64,000 bases of DNA from Polaribacter sp. Z022 (GCF_023555495.1 NZ_JALCZO010000003.1:186001-250000); one strand, 5' to 3'; shown: positions 54,864-64,000, counted from the first letter of the stretch. Made by a program: numbers and translations. The notes: generated from the sequence alone by a model not told the origin.

Positions 54864-56138
54864 TTAAAAATATTGACCTAAACCAAATACCAAACCGCCT
54901 TTAGATTGCCCATGGTTGTTAGAAACCCTAAAACCATAATCTATTCTAAAAGTAGCATTGTATATTTTTTTACTCATAAAACGCAAACCTAATCCAGAAT
55001 AAACCATTAGGTTTTTACTTTCAAAAAAATCATTTAATTCTCCTCCAGGATTTCTCCAAGAACCAATATCTGAAAATATATTTGATTGTATAGTTAACCA
55101 TTTATTTTCTAAAACTGTGTGTCTGTATTCTGTGTTCCAAACTAAACTTCCTGTACCTCTATCAACTATAATACCCACACCTCTTAGGTTTACATTATTA
55201 TCTAATGCAAATGGAGCAAATGGAGTTTTCTCATTTGATGACAAACCAAAACGTAATCTGTTTGCCCAATTACCTTTTTCTTTTATTCTTTTGTAATAGA
55301 AAAAATCATTCCAAGCAATATAAAAATCATTCTGAAAAGGATTGTTAGATGTTACAAACTGAGTGTACAAAACCGATTTAAAACCTTTTATATATTGATA
55401 ATAATATTCTAAAGCATCATAAGTATAAACTAGTTTTAAAAGTTTTTTATCTAAATCTAAGTTTTGAGGTACTGCTGGGTCTGTTGCTCCAGATAAATAT
55501 TGGTATTTTTCATTAAAGAAATTTACACCAAAATTTAATTGATTCCTTAAGTTTATTTGATACAAACCTAAAACTTCAAAAGAAATATTGTTATATAAAT
55601 AATTTGCAGTTTTATCTCCAAAATATAAAGGTTCTTCACTTTTCCAATTTTGATGATTGAGAGCCAAACCCCATTTTTTAGAAAACAAATTTGGGGCTTT
55701 AAAATTTACTCCATAAGAATCAAAACCATTGTTTTGATAAAACCCTCCAAAAGTTATGTTTCTTCCTAAAAAATTATAATCATACAAACCTAATTTATAA
55801 GAAAACTGATTGTTTGTTGTCGTCCAAATATTTACTTGTGGTATAAGTGTAAAATTCTCTTCAATATTTATAAAAACGTTATAAAAATTATTATGAGAAT
55901 GAAAAACTTGGTAGTATGCATGACTAATTGCTGGCAATCTTTTTAAAAGAATAATATCTCTATCTAATGAAAGAGAATCTAAAGACGATTCTTTCTTTGT
56001 TTCTAAAAGCTTTGTTATAAATGCCTTTTTTATCTTTTTGGCTCCTTTAATTTTAATATCTAAAACTACCTTTTCTTGAGAAAAAATAATAGTAGAAACA
56101 ATAAAAAAAAGTAAAAATAGACTGTTTTTAAATTTCAC
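54864..56138 (-). CDS. Omp85/BamA-like outer membrane barrel with one POTRA, GTG start
   Basis: 424 residues, signal peptide (about 1-22). One POTRA-like segment (about 24-95, VVLDIKIKGAKKIKKAFI) is followed by beta strands to the end, which closes with GGLVFGLGQYF, an aromatic-terminated strand typical of outer membrane barrels. NVNLRGVGIIVDRGTGSLVWNTEYRH contains the Omp85 family's (V)RG motif region. The start is GTG, sharing one base with the TAG stop of the lipoprotein upstream, so translation is coupled. It may insert or translocate the neighbouring lipoprotein, by analogy only. Confidence 0.78.
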   Translation of the reverse strand: MKFKNSLFLLFFIVSTIIFSQEKVVLDIKIKGAKKIKKAFITKLLETKKESSLDSLSLDRDIILLKRLPAISHAYYQVFHSHNNFYNVFINIEENFTLIPQVNIWTTTNNQFSYKLGLYDYNFLGRNITFGGFYQNNGFDSYGVNFKAPNLFSKKWGLALNHQNWKSEEPLYFGDKTANYLYNNISFEVLGLYQINLRNQLNFGVNFFNEKYQYLSGATDPAVPQNLDLDKKLLKLVYTYDALEYYYQYIKGFKSVLYTQFVTSNNPFQNDFYIAWNDFFYYKRIKEKGNWANRLRFGLSSNEKTPFAPFALDNNVNLRGVGIIVDRGTGSLVWNTEYRHTVLENKWLTIQSNIFSDIGSWRNPGGELNDFFESKNLMVYSGLGLRFMSKKIYNATFRIDYGFRVSNNHGQSKGGLVFGLGQYF

Positions 56139-57538
56139 TACTCAGCAATAAATGATTCTTGAATTACCAAATTTACCCAATTATCTGAACTTAAACCAAA
56201 AACTGTAAAATTATATTCTTCATTTAAAACTAAATCTGGTGGAGTTTCTAAATTAATGGTAGCAGTTACATTTGAAGAATCGTAATATTTAAACGTTTTT
56301 TCTGTAGTAAATGTACCAGAAACAAAATCGTTATCACTGTCTGTAAATATCTGTAAGTATTGTTCATTTTCTTTTATAGAACCATCTGTCCAAGTAAATT
56401 TTGGTTTTAACCTTTCTGAAACATCTATTGTAACATCAGACAACCATTCTGTAGCTTTTGTTTGATTTTTAATTTTAATTGGTTCAGACTTATATAATAC
56501 TTCATCAATTATATACGTTACAATACACCAACTTTCAGTATCATCATCTGACCTAGAATATCTTCTAAGTTTTCCTCCGTAAACAGCTTCATCAGTTAAA
56601 TCTTTTCGTCTATAATTAGAAAAATTATTTTCATCTACAGAAACATTATCTGTTTCATAATATCTCATATCAGAAGCACCTACCAAAGGGTAATAATAAA
56701 CATAAGACAAACTTTGAGAAGAGCTACTACTTGCTGCAAAAGCTAGCGAACTTTTTATTGTTTTAGAAGAGTTTTCATCTAAATACTCTTGTAAATTTTT
56801 AGGGATAAAAGTTTCTTGAATTACTAAATTAACCCAATTATCTTCACTTACAGCCATCATAGTAAAAAGATACTCTGTGTCTTCTACTAAAGTTTTTGGA
56901 GTAACAGATTCGTTTATATCTAATACAACATTTGAAGTGTCATAATATTGAAAAAACTTATTATTGGTATATGTACCAGATAGAAAAGTGTCATCTTCAC
57001 TCTTAGAAATTACTTCAAAATAAATTTTGTTATCTGTTATTCCAAAATCTGACCATGTAAAATTAGGCTCTAAAGTACTTTTATATGCTATATCTACAAC
57101 ATCTGTCCAACCAGTAGGTTTTGTTGCGTTTTTTAACCTAATTACATTAGATTTATGTAATTTACCATCTAACATATAAGTAACCAAACACCAATTTTCT
57201 TCTGTATTAGATCTAGAAAACCTTTGTAATTTCCCTCCAAAAACATTAGAAATATCTAAATTTTTTCTTTTGTAGTTGGCAAAATCTTGCGAATCTACAT
57301 TTAAACTATCTGCTTCATAATATCTTATATCTGATGCTCCTTCTTTAGGATAATAAAAAATATAAGAAAGACTAGAACTAACACTTGCAGCACAGGCTAT
57401 AACTTCTCCAAAATCATTATCAGACGTTGTTTCTAAATATTCTTGTAAATTTCTTGGAACTGTTACATCATTATCTTCTGTACAAGAAAAAAGTAAAAAA
57501 GGAATAAAAACCGCAATCAAGTATTTTTTAAAAGTCAT
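56138..57538 (-). CDS. Lipoprotein built of two tandem repeats, function unknown
   Basis: 466 residues. The lipoprotein signal is FIPFLLFSCTEDND, with Cys at about residue 19. The mature part is an internal duplication of about 220 residues each (about 28-245 and 246-466). Each starts NLQEYL, has YYP-x2-GASD-x-RYYE, a WC(L/I)VTY strand, FxWxD, and ends SEDNWVNLVIQE or SSDNWVNLVIQE. No known domain was recognised. It is directly coupled to the Omp85-like gene by a TAGTG overlap, so the two proteins probably work together at the outer membrane. Confidence 0.75.
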   Translation of the reverse strand: MTFKKYLIAVFIPFLLFSCTEDNDVTVPRNLQEYLETTSDNDFGEVIACAASVSSSLSYIFYYPKEGASDIRYYEADSLNVDSQDFANYKRKNLDISNVFGGKLQRFSRSNTEENWCLVTYMLDGKLHKSNVIRLKNATKPTGWTDVVDIAYKSTLEPNFTWSDFGITDNKIYFEVISKSEDDTFLSGTYTNNKFFQYYDTSNVVLDINESVTPKTLVEDTEYLFTMMAVSEDNWVNLVIQETFIPKNLQEYLDENSSKTIKSSLAFAASSSSSQSLSYVYYYPLVGASDMRYYETDNVSVDENNFSNYRRKDLTDEAVYGGKLRRYSRSDDDTESWCIVTYIIDEVLYKSEPIKIKNQTKATEWLSDVTIDVSERLKPKFTWTDGSIKENEQYLQIFTDSDNDFVSGTFTTEKTFKYYDSSNVTATINLETPPDLVLNEEYNFTVFGLSSDNWVNLVIQESFIAE

Positions 57539-57546
57539 GTAATTTT

Positions 57547-58380
57547 TTAAATTTTTAAAGTCATAATTGGCAAGGTAGAATGATTTGTTAAATCTTCTGC
57601 TACACTTCCTGCAAAAATATGAGATAATCCTTTTCTACCATGTGTAATTACAGAAATTAAATCTGCACCTAGAGCATTAGAAAAATTAAGAATCCCATTT
57701 TCTATAGATCTAGCACAAACATAATTAACATTAATTAATCTATGAGAATTACCTTCTACTTTAATTAAAAAGTCATTTGCCATTGTTTCCATTTCTGAAG
57801 TTGTTTTAAAATCTTCATTAGGCAAGTTTACATATAATAGATGTTTTTTTGCATTTAAAAACTCTAATGATTTTAACATCTTTTTAAATGCAGGTACACT
57901 TTCATCAGAAAAATCTGTAGCTACAACAATATCTGCAAAATCTACATTTGTCATTTCATTTTTAATAACCAAAACTGGTAAATCTACATTTCTAACAACT
58001 TTTTCTGTATTAGAACCCACAAAGAATTCTTTTAAACCAGTTGCTCCATGAGAACCCATAATTATTAAATCTGCATCAACTTCTTTTGCTATAGAATTAA
58101 CCTCACTAAAAACTTTATAATGCTTAATTACAGGTACAACATTTACATCTTCTAAATATTCTTTTTCTAAAAAATCTTTAAATTTTTGTTCTGCCAATTT
58201 TAAAAAATACATTGTTTTTTCTTGCTGATTAATTTGGCTTTCAGTTAATGAAACCTCTTGTATATCAAGCATGTGTAAAGCATATACTGTTGCATTATGC
58301 TTATTTGCCAATAATGCTGCAGTTTTTAATGCGTACTCAGAATGTTGAGAAAAATCTACAGGAACAATTATTTTTTTCAT
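57547..58380 (-). CDS. Tandem universal stress protein (UspA)
   Basis: 277 residues with two Usp domains. Domain 1 (about 1-142) has KIIVPVDFSQHSEYAL and the ATP-binding-type GSHGATGLKEFFVGSNTEKV; domain 2 (about 150-277) has IVVATDFSDESVPAF and HGRKGLSHIFAGSVAEDL. Both keep the G-x2-G-x9-G(S/T) pattern. Usp proteins help cells survive stress by unknown biochemical means. It precedes the lipoprotein gene by 8 bases, so it may be its operon partner. Confidence 0.93.
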   Translation of the reverse strand: MKKIIVPVDFSQHSEYALKTAALLANKHNATVYALHMLDIQEVSLTESQINQQEKTMYFLKLAEQKFKDFLEKEYLEDVNVVPVIKHYKVFSEVNSIAKEVDADLIIMGSHGATGLKEFFVGSNTEKVVRNVDLPVLVIKNEMTNVDFADIVVATDFSDESVPAFKKMLKSLEFLNAKKHLLYVNLPNEDFKTTSEMETMANDFLIKVEGNSHRLINVNYVCARSIENGILNFSNALGADLISVITHGRKGLSHIFAGSVAEDLTNHSTLPIMTLKI

Positions 58381-58462
58381 TTTGGTAATTTAAAAAGTTA
58401 TAAAACAAATTTAAGTTCTAATTTGGTTAATTTATAGGACATTCGTCATATTTTAACGAATT

Positions 58463-59467
58463 CTAGTCATGTTTATACAATTCTCTTAACACCTTTTCTG
58501 CAGGTTTATTTTGAGGTGTAAATCTATTGTTATTATCACCTCCTACTTTATCATGAACATGAAACCATTTCCAAATAAAACCTCCTGCAAACCATTCTTC
58601 TTTCCAAAATTGATTATGTATTGCTTTTAATCCGTTTACTTGAGCTTGTAAATTTACATTGCCTTCAATTCTTTTAGAATCCCAAGGTTCTTTTCCTGTA
58701 AAATCTACACTTCTATAACCATATTCTGTAAATAATATTGGTTTATTAAATTGTTTTTGTATTCTTAAAACTTCTTTTTTGTGAGGTTGCCAACCTAACT
58801 CTAGGTCTTTAATTGTAGGAGATTTTTTATCACTTAAAGGAAAATAAGCATCAACCCCTATAAAATCCAACTCACTCCAAAAAGGCACTCTTTTAAACTC
58901 ATCCCAATTAGCTGCATATGTTAATTTACCTGAATAAACTTTTTTAATTTCTAAGATTAATTTTTGCCAGTATTTTGGCCTTTTCATTACAAATTTTTCC
59001 AATTCAGTTCCTATACATAAAATTTCAGCGTTTAATTTTTCAGCAGATTTAGCATAGGTAATTATAAATGACCTGTAAGAATCTTCTAAAATCTTCCAAT
59101 TTTCTTCAGAATCCATATCTATATAACCAGTAAACTCTCCATTCCAAACCCAAATTTGAGGTTTCACCATTATTTTAATGTCATTTTTCCTAAATTCTTT
59201 TGCATACTGAATTAAACCTCCTTCAGTTTCTCCAAACCATTGCCTTTTTGTGTTATGAATTACATTAGGAGATGACAATTTTTTTATAAAACCAAAAGGC
59301 ATCAATGCAACATAATTGCCTTGTGCCTTTACAACTGGAGTTGCATGTGTTTCATTTATAGGGACACCAGATGCAACAAAACTTATTCCGTTTATTTTTT
59401 GTTGTTGACTATTGCAGGATACTTGAAAACATATCAGCAATAAAAAAAGGAGTTTATTTGTTTTCAT
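58463..59467 (-). CDS. GH113-like glycoside hydrolase, lipoprotein
   Basis: 334 residues. The signal ends FQVSCNSQ, with Cys as a lipidation site. The rest is a TIM barrel: KIMVKPQIWVW, then the probable acid/base Glu in ILCIGTELEKF (about residue 153), DFIGVDAYFPL, and the probable nucleophile Glu in ILFTEYGYRS (about 246), with KWFHVHD near the end. This pattern fits the GH113/beta-mannanase-like clan A enzymes. The substrate cannot be fixed. The next gene upstream on the strand encodes an outer-membrane barrel, 24 bases away. Confidence 0.75.
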   Translation of the reverse strand: MKTNKLLFLLLICFQVSCNSQQQKINGISFVASGVPINETHATPVVKAQGNYVALMPFGFIKKLSSPNVIHNTKRQWFGETEGGLIQYAKEFRKNDIKIMVKPQIWVWNGEFTGYIDMDSEENWKILEDSYRSFIITYAKSAEKLNAEILCIGTELEKFVMKRPKYWQKLILEIKKVYSGKLTYAANWDEFKRVPFWSELDFIGVDAYFPLSDKKSPTIKDLELGWQPHKKEVLRIQKQFNKPILFTEYGYRSVDFTGKEPWDSKRIEGNVNLQAQVNGLKAIHNQFWKEEWFAGGFIWKWFHVHDKVGGDNNNRFTPQNKPAEKVLRELYKHD

Positions 59468-59491
59468 AAATCCTTTAAAAATAGTTTTTTA

Positions 59492-60364
59492 TTAAAACAA
59501 TGCTCTTAAACCAATGTTAAAACTTTGTCCTAAACCTGTATCATTACCTCTAACAAATTTACTATACAATACTTCTAAGTTTAAAGTACTGTTTAATTGA
59601 TATTTACCTCCAAACCCTAAAGAAGTAAAATCTTGAGTAAAATCTCCAAAACGTTGAAAGTGTTGTACAAAACCTAAAACTGTAGATTTGTCTGACGGAA
59701 AATAACTCATAAAAACACCTGGAGCTAACACAAAAGTTTTGTTAGCAAAACTAGCATCATCTCCAAAATTATACTCTGTATTTAACTCTGTAAACAATTG
59801 CCAATCTCCACTATCAAAAGTATAATCATAGAAAAATCTATTTTGAAAAGTATATGCAGTTTGGTCTAAATAAACACCATTAGAATCTGATTCTTCTGAA
59901 ATGATAGGAATATGAAATGCAGATTGAATAGAAAAATTACCAACACTTTCTATAGGCTGCCATTTTAAAGCGGGTGCAAATGATGAAAGTCCGTTTCTAG
60001 AATTTGCATCGCTATTAAAATTGAAAACAGAAGTAGCACTTTGACCACCATTTGTATTAGATCTATACTCTAACAATAAACCAATATTTAACCTATTATT
60101 ATCAGAGATTCCTGTAAAAATATCTAAAGTAGAAGTAAAATAATTTTCTCTTAGCTTATCTGCTTTTACACCATTAAATGTTCCTTTTGTTTCTGTATAC
60201 AAATTGTTAAAAAACTTAACATCCCATTGACCTTTGTCTAATAATTTAGAAGGTGTGTAAGTTTGAATATTACTCTTATCGTTTTCAGTATTATCCTGAC
60301 TGTAAGCATTTAAACTTAATATTAACACAAAAGTTAAAGTAATTTTTGATATAGCTTGTTTCAT
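59492..60364 (-). CDS. Outer membrane beta-barrel protein
   Basis: 290 residues with a signal peptide (MKQAISKITLTFVLILSLNAYS). The mature part alternates polar and hydrophobic residues in strands and ends FNIGLRALF, with terminal Phe as in outer membrane proteins. It resembles proteins of the phenol-degradation MetA-like transporter superfamily (LDKGQWDVKFFNNLYTET; TGLGQSFNIGLRALF), but I cannot assign a substrate. It reads with the glycoside hydrolase downstream, and is divergent from the FAD oxidoreductase. Confidence 0.68.
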   Translation of the reverse strand: MKQAISKITLTFVLILSLNAYSQDNTENDKSNIQTYTPSKLLDKGQWDVKFFNNLYTETKGTFNGVKADKLRENYFTSTLDIFTGISDNNRLNIGLLLEYRSNTNGGQSATSVFNFNSDANSRNGLSSFAPALKWQPIESVGNFSIQSAFHIPIISEESDSNGVYLDQTAYTFQNRFFYDYTFDSGDWQLFTELNTEYNFGDDASFANKTFVLAPGVFMSYFPSDKSTVLGFVQHFQRFGDFTQDFTSLGFGGKYQLNSTLNLEVLYSKFVRGNDTGLGQSFNIGLRALF

Positions 60365-60523
60365 TATTTTGTTGGATTTTATTTTTAATACATCATCAGT
60401 CTAAACAATTCTTTACAACTTACAACTTTTTCTGAATTTTATTATTTATAACAATTCTAAATTAAGATTAGTAATTAAGTTCTTAACTTTAACTTCGACA
60501 TAATTTGCAACAAACTATCAACT

Positions 60524-61873
60524 ATGAAACACATTGTAATAATTGGAAATGGAATTTCGGGTGTTACTGCAGCAAGACATATTAGAAAAAATTCTGAAGA
60601 TAAAATCACTATAGTTTCTGCTGAAAATAAATACTTCTTTTCAAGAACTGCTCTTATGTATATATACATGGGGCACATGAAATTTGAACATACACAACCT
60701 TATGAAAATTGGTTTTGGAGCAAAAACAATATCGATTTAAAAGAAGGGTTTGTTGGTAAAGTAAATACACAAAATAAAGTTTTAGAATTTACCAATGGAG
60801 AAAATTTATCTTATGACAAACTGATTATTGCAACAGGTTCTAAGCCTAATAAATTTGGTTGGCCAGGGCAAGATTTAGATGGAGTTATGGGTTTGTATCA
60901 TAAACAAGATTTAGAAAATCTAGAAAAATATGCACCTAATAAAGAAACTTGTAAAAGAGCTGTAATTGTTGGTGGTGGTTTAATTGGTATTGAATTGGCA
61001 GAAATGTTAAGAAGCAGAAAAATTCCTGTAACTTTTTTGGTTAGAGAAAAGAGTTTTTGGAATGGAGTTTTGCCTGCTCAAGAGTCAGAAATGATTAATA
61101 AACACATTAAAGAACATCATATAGATTTACGTTTAAGCACCAATTTAAAAGAAATAAAATCTGATGAAAATGGACGTGTAAAATCTGTAATCATAGAAGA
61201 AACTGGTGAAGAAATATTTTGTGATGTTGTAGGGTTAACTGCTGGTGTAACACCTAATATTAACTTTTTAAAAGAAAGCAATATTGAAACTAAAAGAGGT
61301 GTTTTAGTGAATAGATTTTTAGAAACAAATATAGAAGATATTTACGCTATTGGTGATTGTGCAGAACAACATGAAGCCATTGGTCAACGTAGAAACATTG
61401 AAGCTGTTTGGTATACAGGAAGAATGATGGGAGAAACTGTTGCACAAACTATTTGTGGAAACAAAACTGCTTACAAACCTGGTCATTGGTTTAATTCTGC
61501 TAAATTTTTAGATATAGAATATCAAACCTATGGTTGGGTATTTAGTGAGAGAAGCAAAAAAGATAATGAAGCTTATTTTCAGTGGCAACATCCAAAAGAA
61601 AATAAATGTATTACCATTTCTTTTGATAAGGATTCTAACAAGTTTTTAGGTATTAATACTTTTGGAATTAGAATGCGTCATGAAATTTTTGACAAATGGT
61701 TAACTGAAGATAGAAACATAGAACATGTGTTAGAATATTTGGCTGATGCTAATTTTGATCCTGAGTTTTACAAATTACATGAAGCTGAAATTTTAGCAAA
61801 ATTTAACTCTGAAAACAACACTAATATTCAACTAAAAAAGAAAAGCTGGAAACGAATTTTTTCTAAAGCATAA
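60524..61873 (+). CDS. FAD-dependent NAD(P)H oxidoreductase
   Basis: 449 residues. FAD dinucleotide motif IIGNGISGVTAARHI at the N-terminus, NAD(P) motif AVIVGGGLIGIELAEML (about 146-162), and the second FAD motif IYAIGDCAE (about 278). The architecture matches nitrite reductase NirB and ferredoxin-reductase type proteins; the C-terminal 140 residues are less typical and carry many aromatic residues (GWVFSERSKKDNEAYFQW). It should move electrons from NAD(P)H to a partner. The partner is probably the iron-sulfur membrane protein 6 bases downstream. Confidence 0.9.
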   Translation: MKHIVIIGNGISGVTAARHIRKNSEDKITIVSAENKYFFSRTALMYIYMGHMKFEHTQPYENWFWSKNNIDLKEGFVGKVNTQNKVLEFTNGENLSYDKLIIATGSKPNKFGWPGQDLDGVMGLYHKQDLENLEKYAPNKETCKRAVIVGGGLIGIELAEMLRSRKIPVTFLVREKSFWNGVLPAQESEMINKHIKEHHIDLRLSTNLKEIKSDENGRVKSVIIEETGEEIFCDVVGLTAGVTPNINFLKESNIETKRGVLVNRFLETNIEDIYAIGDCAEQHEAIGQRRNIEAVWYTGRMMGETVAQTICGNKTAYKPGHWFNSAKFLDIEYQTYGWVFSERSKKDNEAYFQWQHPKENKCITISFDKDSNKFLGINTFGIRMRHEIFDKWLTEDRNIEHVLEYLADANFDPEFYKLHEAEILAKFNSENNTNIQLKKKSWKRIFSKA

Positions 61874-61879
61874 AAGATT

Positions 61880-63502
61880 ATGAAATTTATAAAACACACA
61901 GGTTTAGTAATCTTTTTAATAGGATTATCATTTTTTACAGCATCAATATTTACAGGTACTTTTAGTTTAACAGAAGCTCAATTAGATGCTTTTGTAACTG
62001 AAAAAGGTTATAAAAGTGATGTAATAAAGTTGCAACTAAAAAAAGCAATTGTTACAGAAGAAGGATTAAACATTTTTGAATTTTCTAGCAGAGTTAGAAA
62101 TGCATATGAAACATCTAATGCTCATTATGACAAATTAATTGCAAAATATGATTCAGAAAAAAACTGGGATAAAAAAGGTGAACAGTATCAATATAAAATC
62201 TATGGAAAACCACACACTTTAAGCTATACTTTAGCTAAAAAAGCAGGTAAAGGTTTTATTAAGAAAAATACAGGTTTAGTTTGGTTTTTAACTTTTGGTT
62301 TGGGTATTATTGGAGCACTAATGTTTATCATCCCTAATTTAATTTTATTAGGAAAACCTGGTATTAAAAACGATGGCGTTTATTTAGAATCTGCCACTAA
62401 CAGAGGTTGGATTGCTTGGTTAGTTCTTATATATCTAGTTAGCTTTTATTTAGTATTGTATTTTATGCCAGATTATGTTGTTAATTGGACTTATATTTTA
62501 GATCCTATAAGCAACTTTTTAAATGGTGGAGATGCAAGTCAATGGTTTGTATACGGATTCTTGTATTGTACAATTATGCTAGTAATGGGTGCAAGAATGT
62601 ATATTAAATACAGACATAATAAATACCAAATTGTAAGAACAACATCTGTTTTATTTTTTCAAATAGTATTTGCTTTTTTAATTCCAGAAATCATGACAAG
62701 CCTAAATATGCCCGGATATGATTTTAAAAATGCTTTTCCACTTGATTACGATTTTTTCTTTGAATGGAATTTAGAAAGCTTAACTAATAGTGGAGGAATT
62801 GGAATCTTTATTCTTGTTTGGGGTGTTATTTTAACACTAGTAATTGTACCAGTAATGGTCTATTTCTTTGGAAAAAGATGGTACTGTTCTTGGGTTTGTG
62901 GTTGTGGAGGTTTAGCAGAAACTTTAGGAGACCCTTACAGACAACATTCTAACAAAAGTTTGAATGCTTGGAAATTAGAAAGATGGTTAATTCACTCTGT
63001 ATTAGTATTCTCTTTAGTGATGACAATTGTTACTTTATATTGTTATTTTTCTGGAGCAGAATCTTTTATTGGTATTAAATCTCAATGGATTAAAGACACC
63101 TATAGTTTCTTAATTGGTGCGTGGTTTGCAGGAGTTATTGGAACAGGATTTTATCCAATTTTTGGAAACAGAGTTTGGTGTAGATTTGGTTGTCCTTTAG
63201 CTGCTTATTTAGGGTTGGTACAACGTTTTAAATCGAGATTTAGAATTACTACAAATGGAGGTCAGTGTATTTCTTGTGGAAACTGTTCTACTTATTGTGA
63301 ACAAGGAATTGATGTAAGGTCTTATGCTCAAAAAGGAGAAAACATAGTTAGATCTAGTTGTGTTGGTTGTGGAATATGTTCTGCAGTTTGCCCAAGAGGA
63401 GTTTTAAAATTAGAAAACGGGCCTGAAAAAGGTAGAATAAATCCTACTGAAATATTATTAGGTAATGATGTTGATTTAATGGATTTAGTAAACAAAAAAT
63501 AA
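61880..63502 (+). CDS. Polyferredoxin-type membrane iron-sulfur protein (NosR/NapH-like)
   Basis: 540 residues: an N-terminal helix, an extracytoplasmic loop (about 30-130), then about six further helices (about 135-430). Two membrane-associated Cys motifs of the NosR/NapH/CcoG type are YCSWVCGCGGLAE (about 335) and CRFGCPLAAYLG (about 433). Then two 4Fe-4S ferredoxin clusters: CISCGNCSTYCEQGID and CVGCGICSAVCPRGVL (about 466 and 495). It carries electrons through or along the membrane. It overlaps the next gene by one base (TAATG) and follows the oxidoreductase by 6 bases. Confidence 0.92.
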   Translation: MKFIKHTGLVIFLIGLSFFTASIFTGTFSLTEAQLDAFVTEKGYKSDVIKLQLKKAIVTEEGLNIFEFSSRVRNAYETSNAHYDKLIAKYDSEKNWDKKGEQYQYKIYGKPHTLSYTLAKKAGKGFIKKNTGLVWFLTFGLGIIGALMFIIPNLILLGKPGIKNDGVYLESATNRGWIAWLVLIYLVSFYLVLYFMPDYVVNWTYILDPISNFLNGGDASQWFVYGFLYCTIMLVMGARMYIKYRHNKYQIVRTTSVLFFQIVFAFLIPEIMTSLNMPGYDFKNAFPLDYDFFFEWNLESLTNSGGIGIFILVWGVILTLVIVPVMVYFFGKRWYCSWVCGCGGLAETLGDPYRQHSNKSLNAWKLERWLIHSVLVFSLVMTIVTLYCYFSGAESFIGIKSQWIKDTYSFLIGAWFAGVIGTGFYPIFGNRVWCRFGCPLAAYLGLVQRFKSRFRITTNGGQCISCGNCSTYCEQGIDVRSYAQKGENIVRSSCVGCGICSAVCPRGVLKLENGPEKGRINPTEILLGNDVDLMDLVNKK

Positions 63503-63984
63503 TGCTAAGAAAAACAGTATTTTGTTTCTCTCTTTTATTTGTTTGTTTTGCTACTTTTTGTCAAAAAAAGTACCATAAAGAATATTTTAAAAACGGACAA
63601 CTTAAAAAAGAAGGTTGGACTATAAACAATAACAAAACAGCTTATTGGAAATTTTATTATCAAAATGGAAACTTAAAAAAAGAAGGTCATTTTTTAGATA
63701 ATTTAGAAACGAATTATTGGTACTTTTACGCCAAAGATTCATCCAAAGAAAAAGAAGGACATTTTAAAAAAGGAATTAAAACAAATTGGTGGTTATTTTA
63801 TGATAATAATGGTTTTGTGAACCATAAATGTCAACTAAAAAACAACCAAAAAAATGGATATTGCTTAATTTACAAAAGAAGAAAGCTCATAAGAGCTTCT
63901 AAATTTAAAAATGGCAAAAAAATAAAAGAATGGACAGACTTTTCGTCTTTTAAAAGTGAAAATAGTCTTAATGATTTAAAATGA
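63502..63984 (+). CDS. MORN-repeat secreted protein (YwqK-like)
   Basis: 160 residues, signal peptide (about 1-22, ending FATFCQ). Four to five MORN-like repeats follow: KEYFKNGQLKKEGWT, KFYYQNGNLKKEGHF, and degenerate copies WYFYAKDSSKEKEGHF and WLFYDNNGF. The repeats are the kind found in YwqK antitoxin-annotated proteins, but no toxin gene is visible. Last in the redox operon within the window; the role with the iron-sulfur proteins is unknown. It is separated from the previous gene by none (start overlaps stop by one base). Confidence 0.82.
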   Translation: MLRKTVFCFSLLFVCFATFCQKKYHKEYFKNGQLKKEGWTINNNKTAYWKFYYQNGNLKKEGHFLDNLETNYWYFYAKDSSKEKEGHFKKGIKTNWWLFYDNNGFVNHKCQLKNNQKNGYCLIYKRRKLIRASKFKNGKKIKEWTDFSSFKSENSLNDLK

Positions 63985-64000
63985 TAAAGCCCTTAATTAA
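63981..64000 (+). CDS. Start of a further gene, cut by window edge
   Basis: ATGATAAAGCCC overlaps the previous stop by four bases (ATGA), the usual coupling pattern. Only six residues (MIKPLI) are visible, so nothing can be said about its product. Confidence 0.35.

Noticed and set aside
63502..63984. Toxin-antitoxin module suggested by the YwqK-like MORN protein
   Set aside because: The protein has a signal peptide and lies in a redox operon with no toxin gene nearby; MORN repeats alone do not make it an antitoxin.

Overview
The window is a low-GC stretch of chromosome from a member of the Flavobacteriaceae (Bacteroidota), probably a marine Polaribacter- or Tenacibaculum-like genus. Evidence: AT-rich codon use, type IX secretion (T9SS) C-terminal sorting domains on three large secreted proteins, Bacteroidota promoters of the TAnnTTTG type, almost no Shine-Dalgarno sites, flavobacterial intergenic repeats, and families such as DPP11 and arsenosugar ArsS/ArsM. 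No tRNA, rRNA, CRISPR array, insertion sequence or prophage was seen. The genus is a guess; the family is well supported.

Layout. 1-1690: a BlaI/BlaR1-type (M56) pair behind three matching dyads. 1780-9810: housekeeping genes (DUF456, lysS, SMP-30-like, glsA, rsmG, fatty acid desaturase, class I aminotransferase), with a 690-base gap before lysS holding a repeat element and a candidate small RNA transcribed opposite to lysS. 9930-20070: accessory surface region with a shortened 7TMR-DISM/LuxR regulator, a YiiX-like papain-fold protein, a LamG adhesin-like T9SS protein with a 54-residue companion, and a second large T9SS protein. 20250-35690 (minus strand): an almost complete division and cell-wall (dcw) cluster, transcribed mraZ-rsmH-ftsL-ftsI-murE-mraY-murD-ftsW-murG-murC-ftsQ-ftsA-ftsZ, with tandem MraZ-type boxes at the head. 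murE appears to start at a CTG codon. 35890-45700: engB, a pseudouridine synthase, penicillin acylase family protein, sugar aminotransferase plus galE, YhcC-type radical SAM protein, fabD, and a queuosine precursor transporter.

45750-51820: an arsenosugar biosynthesis cluster (DUF547, AhpD-like protein, ArsS, ArsM, rhodanese, TIGR04282 glycosyltransferase, DM13/T9SS protein, purine nucleoside phosphorylase). ArsM should methylate arsenic and ArsS transfer the deoxyadenosyl group; the phosphorylase could then remove adenine and the glycosyltransferase extend the sugar. Three short palindromic repeats sit in the gaps of this operon. 51900-64000: DPP11 peptidase, metallophosphatase, an Omp85-like barrel coupled to a duplicated lipoprotein, a universal stress protein, a glycoside hydrolase, an outer-membrane barrel, and a redox operon (FAD oxidoreductase, polyferredoxin-type membrane protein, MORN-repeat protein) running off the right edge.

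Several starts were moved from the longest open frame (rsmG, ftsA, murE, the YiiX-like protein, the sugar aminotransferase) on the basis of family length, promoter position or neighbouring stop codons.
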